17,184 nt of DNA from an uncultured Eubacterium sp. (lineage in GTDB: Bacteria > Bacillota > Clostridia > Lachnospirales > Lachnospiraceae), in contig URGC01000053.1 in the NCBI GenBank assembly GCA_900547255.1, forward strand, positions 1-17,184. Reading direction: 5' to 3'. Made by a program: the position numbers and the translations under genes. Numbering within the stretch: the first letter of the stretch is position 1; every line of letters starts with the position of its first letter. Below the pieces are notes generated by a model that was not told the DNA's origin, did no database searches, and saw nothing but the letters and a program-made list of their open reading frames with translations. This document shows, piece by piece, positions 15,773 to 17,184 of this stretch.

Positions 15773-17184
15773 ATGGTGGAGGAAAAAAGTCGTACTGAAT
15801 ATTCGGCACATAATACTACAGTTGGCTTGATTTCAAGACTTATCGCAATTCTTTGCGGCTATGTTGTAAGAATCGTATTTACCCATGTGTTATCGGAGAC
15901 ATATGTTGGTATTAATGGTTTGTTCACTAATATATTAAGTATATTGTCACTGTCTGAGATGGGAATAGAATCAGCTATATCATATGCGCTGTATAAGCCT
16001 ATCGCCGATAACGATGAATCACAGCAGAGAGCAATAATTAATCTGTACCGCAAACTGTATATGGGCGTTGCAGCATTTGTACTTATCGCAGGGGTAATGG
16101 TTATTCCGTTTCTTGGGGTTATTATCAAGGACTCACAGAGCATACCGGATGTGACTTATATATATATATTATATCTTATCAATTCAGCTATATCATATCT
16201 TCTTGTATACAAGAAAACGCTTCTTGATGCTCACCAGAAAAAGTACATAGGTGTGTCAGTGAGAGCAGTTTCATGGGTGATACAGGATGTAATACAGATA
16301 GTGATTCTTCTGGCTACAAGGAATTTCATATTGTATCTGTATGTATATATCATAATTACAATACTGTCTAACTACTACATATCAAGGCGGGCAGATAAGG
16401 AATATCCATTCATTAAAGAAAAGAATACAGAACCGGTAGCTGCGGATACCAAGAAGGATATAGTCAGGAATATTAAGGCAATGTTCATGCATCAGTTTGG
16501 CAATATTGTTGTCAATAATACAGATAACCTCCTGATTTCGTTCTTTGCAGGCATCGTGTCTGTCGGCTGTTATTCTAATTATTATCTTGTTATTGGCTCA
16601 GTAAGACAGGTGCTTAATGAGGCGGTGGATGGAATATCTGCAAGCGTTGGCAATCTTGGGGTTACGTCTGATATTGAACATATCAAGAAGGTATACAAGG
16701 CAGCATTGTTTTTTAATCACTGGGTATTCGGATTATGTGCAATGTGCATATTTGAATTAATCAGTCCTTTTGTGGAATTAAGCTTCGGCAAGCAATATGT
16801 ATTCCACTATTCAATTGTGTTCATATTGTGTCTTAATTTCTACATTCAGGGAATTGAGAAGGCAAGCAACATATTCCATAATTCGCTTGGATTGTTCTGG
16901 TTTGACAGATATAAGTCTATCATAGAGGCTGTGCTTAATCTTGGACTATCAATCGCGTTAGCACCATCACTGGGAGTATTCGGAATATTCTTAGGAACGA
17001 CTATAAGCACGGTGCTGACGACTATGTGGGTAGAGCCATATGTCATCTACAAATATGAATTCAAGGAGAGTGCGTTGAAGCATTTCCTGCTTATGGGAAT
17101 ATATATATGCCAGACCGCAATTGTATGGTGGCTGTCTAATAGGGCAAGTATATATATGGTAGGAGTATGTGGTGTGACATCACA
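15773..17184 (+). CDS. Wzx-like polysaccharide flippase, 3' end cut by window
   Basis: An open frame of 470 codons with no stop before the window ends. The protein starts MVEEKSRTEYSAHNTTVGL and then shows helix after helix (about 11 to 12 in the visible part): GYVVRIVFTHVLSETYVGINGLF near residues 29-51, then SEMGIESAISYALYKPI. These features are typical of oligosaccharide flippases of the MOP superfamily (PST/Wzx type). Such proteins carry undecaprenyl-diphosphate-linked repeat units across the membrane. It is unlike PelG in sequence and has its own predicted promoter, so it may belong to a second, Wzx/Wzy-type polysaccharide cluster to the right. GGAGGA lies just before the ATG. The C-terminus is missing only because of the window edge. 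Confidence 0.85.
   Translation, partial: MVEEKSRTEYSAHNTTVGLISRLIAILCGYVVRIVFTHVLSETYVGINGLFTNILSILSLSEMGIESAISYALYKPIADNDESQQRAIINLYRKLYMGVAAFVLIAGVMVIPFLGVIIKDSQSIPDVTYIYILYLINSAISYLLVYKKTLLDAHQKKYIGVSVRAVSWVIQDVIQIVILLATRNFILYLYVYIIITILSNYYISRRADKEYPFIKEKNTEPVAADTKKDIVRNIKAMFMHQFGNIVVNNTDNLLISFFAGIVSVGCYSNYYLVIGSVRQVLNEAVDGISASVGNLGVTSDIEHIKKVYKAALFFNHWVFGLCAMCIFELISPFVELSFGKQYVFHYSIVFILCLNFYIQGIEKASNIFHNSLGLFWFDRYKSIIEAVLNLGLSIALAPSLGVFGIFLGTTISTVLTTMWVEPYVIYKYEFKESALKHFLLMGIYICQTAIVWWLSNRASIYMVGVCGVTS

Noticed and set aside
16156..16174. TA-rich run resembling a promoter or repeat
   Set aside because: It lies inside a membrane helix of the flippase and is explained by Ile, Tyr and Leu codons.

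Overview
The window looks like chromosomal DNA from a low-GC Gram-positive anaerobe of the Clostridia, most plausibly a Lachnospiraceae member (Lachnospira/Roseburia/Butyrivibrio type). The basis is AT-rich coding sequence, mostly ATG starts with AGGAGG-like ribosome binding sites, very tight gene packing and the protein families present. The genus is a guess.

Positions 87 to 14242 read as one long plus-strand operon with gaps of 0 to about 50 bases. It opens with a small PqqD-like protein and then a Gram-positive-type Pel polysaccharide cluster: a PelD with an extra N-terminal NAD(P)-epimerase-like domain (411), a PelE-like protein (2646), a large multi-pass membrane protein that may be a GT-C glycosyltransferase (3498), an anchored extracellular protein in the place usually held by PelA (5918), the glycosyltransferase PelF (7749) and the transporter PelG (9180). 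No PelB or PelC outer-membrane parts are seen, as expected for a single-membrane cell. PelD keeps an RxxD c-di-GMP site next to a ruined GGDEF motif, so polymer synthesis is probably switched on allosterically by c-di-GMP.

The operon continues with a DUF2304 small membrane protein (10655), a GT4 glycosyltransferase (11048), a DPM1-like GT2 (12295) and a DUF4874/DUF4832 protein without a signal peptide (13058). The GT2 plus DUF2304 pair resembles GacI/GacJ of streptococci, which makes an undecaprenyl-phosphate-linked sugar. The GT-C-like protein at 3498 could use such a donor outside the membrane. This suggests a Pel backbone that is further decorated, which is an inference.

The right end changes orientation. 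A minus-strand gene (15673 to 14195) encodes a secreted paralogue of the 13058 protein. The two genes converge and overlap by 48 bases. A 99-base intergenic region then holds a 12-bp inverted repeat whose arms each contain an extended -10 box, facing outward. This looks like a symmetric divergent promoter serving the secreted protein and a Wzx-like flippase gene (15773) that runs off the window. No tRNA, rRNA, CRISPR array, insertion sequence or riboswitch was recognised, and no gap between genes exceeds 100 bases.
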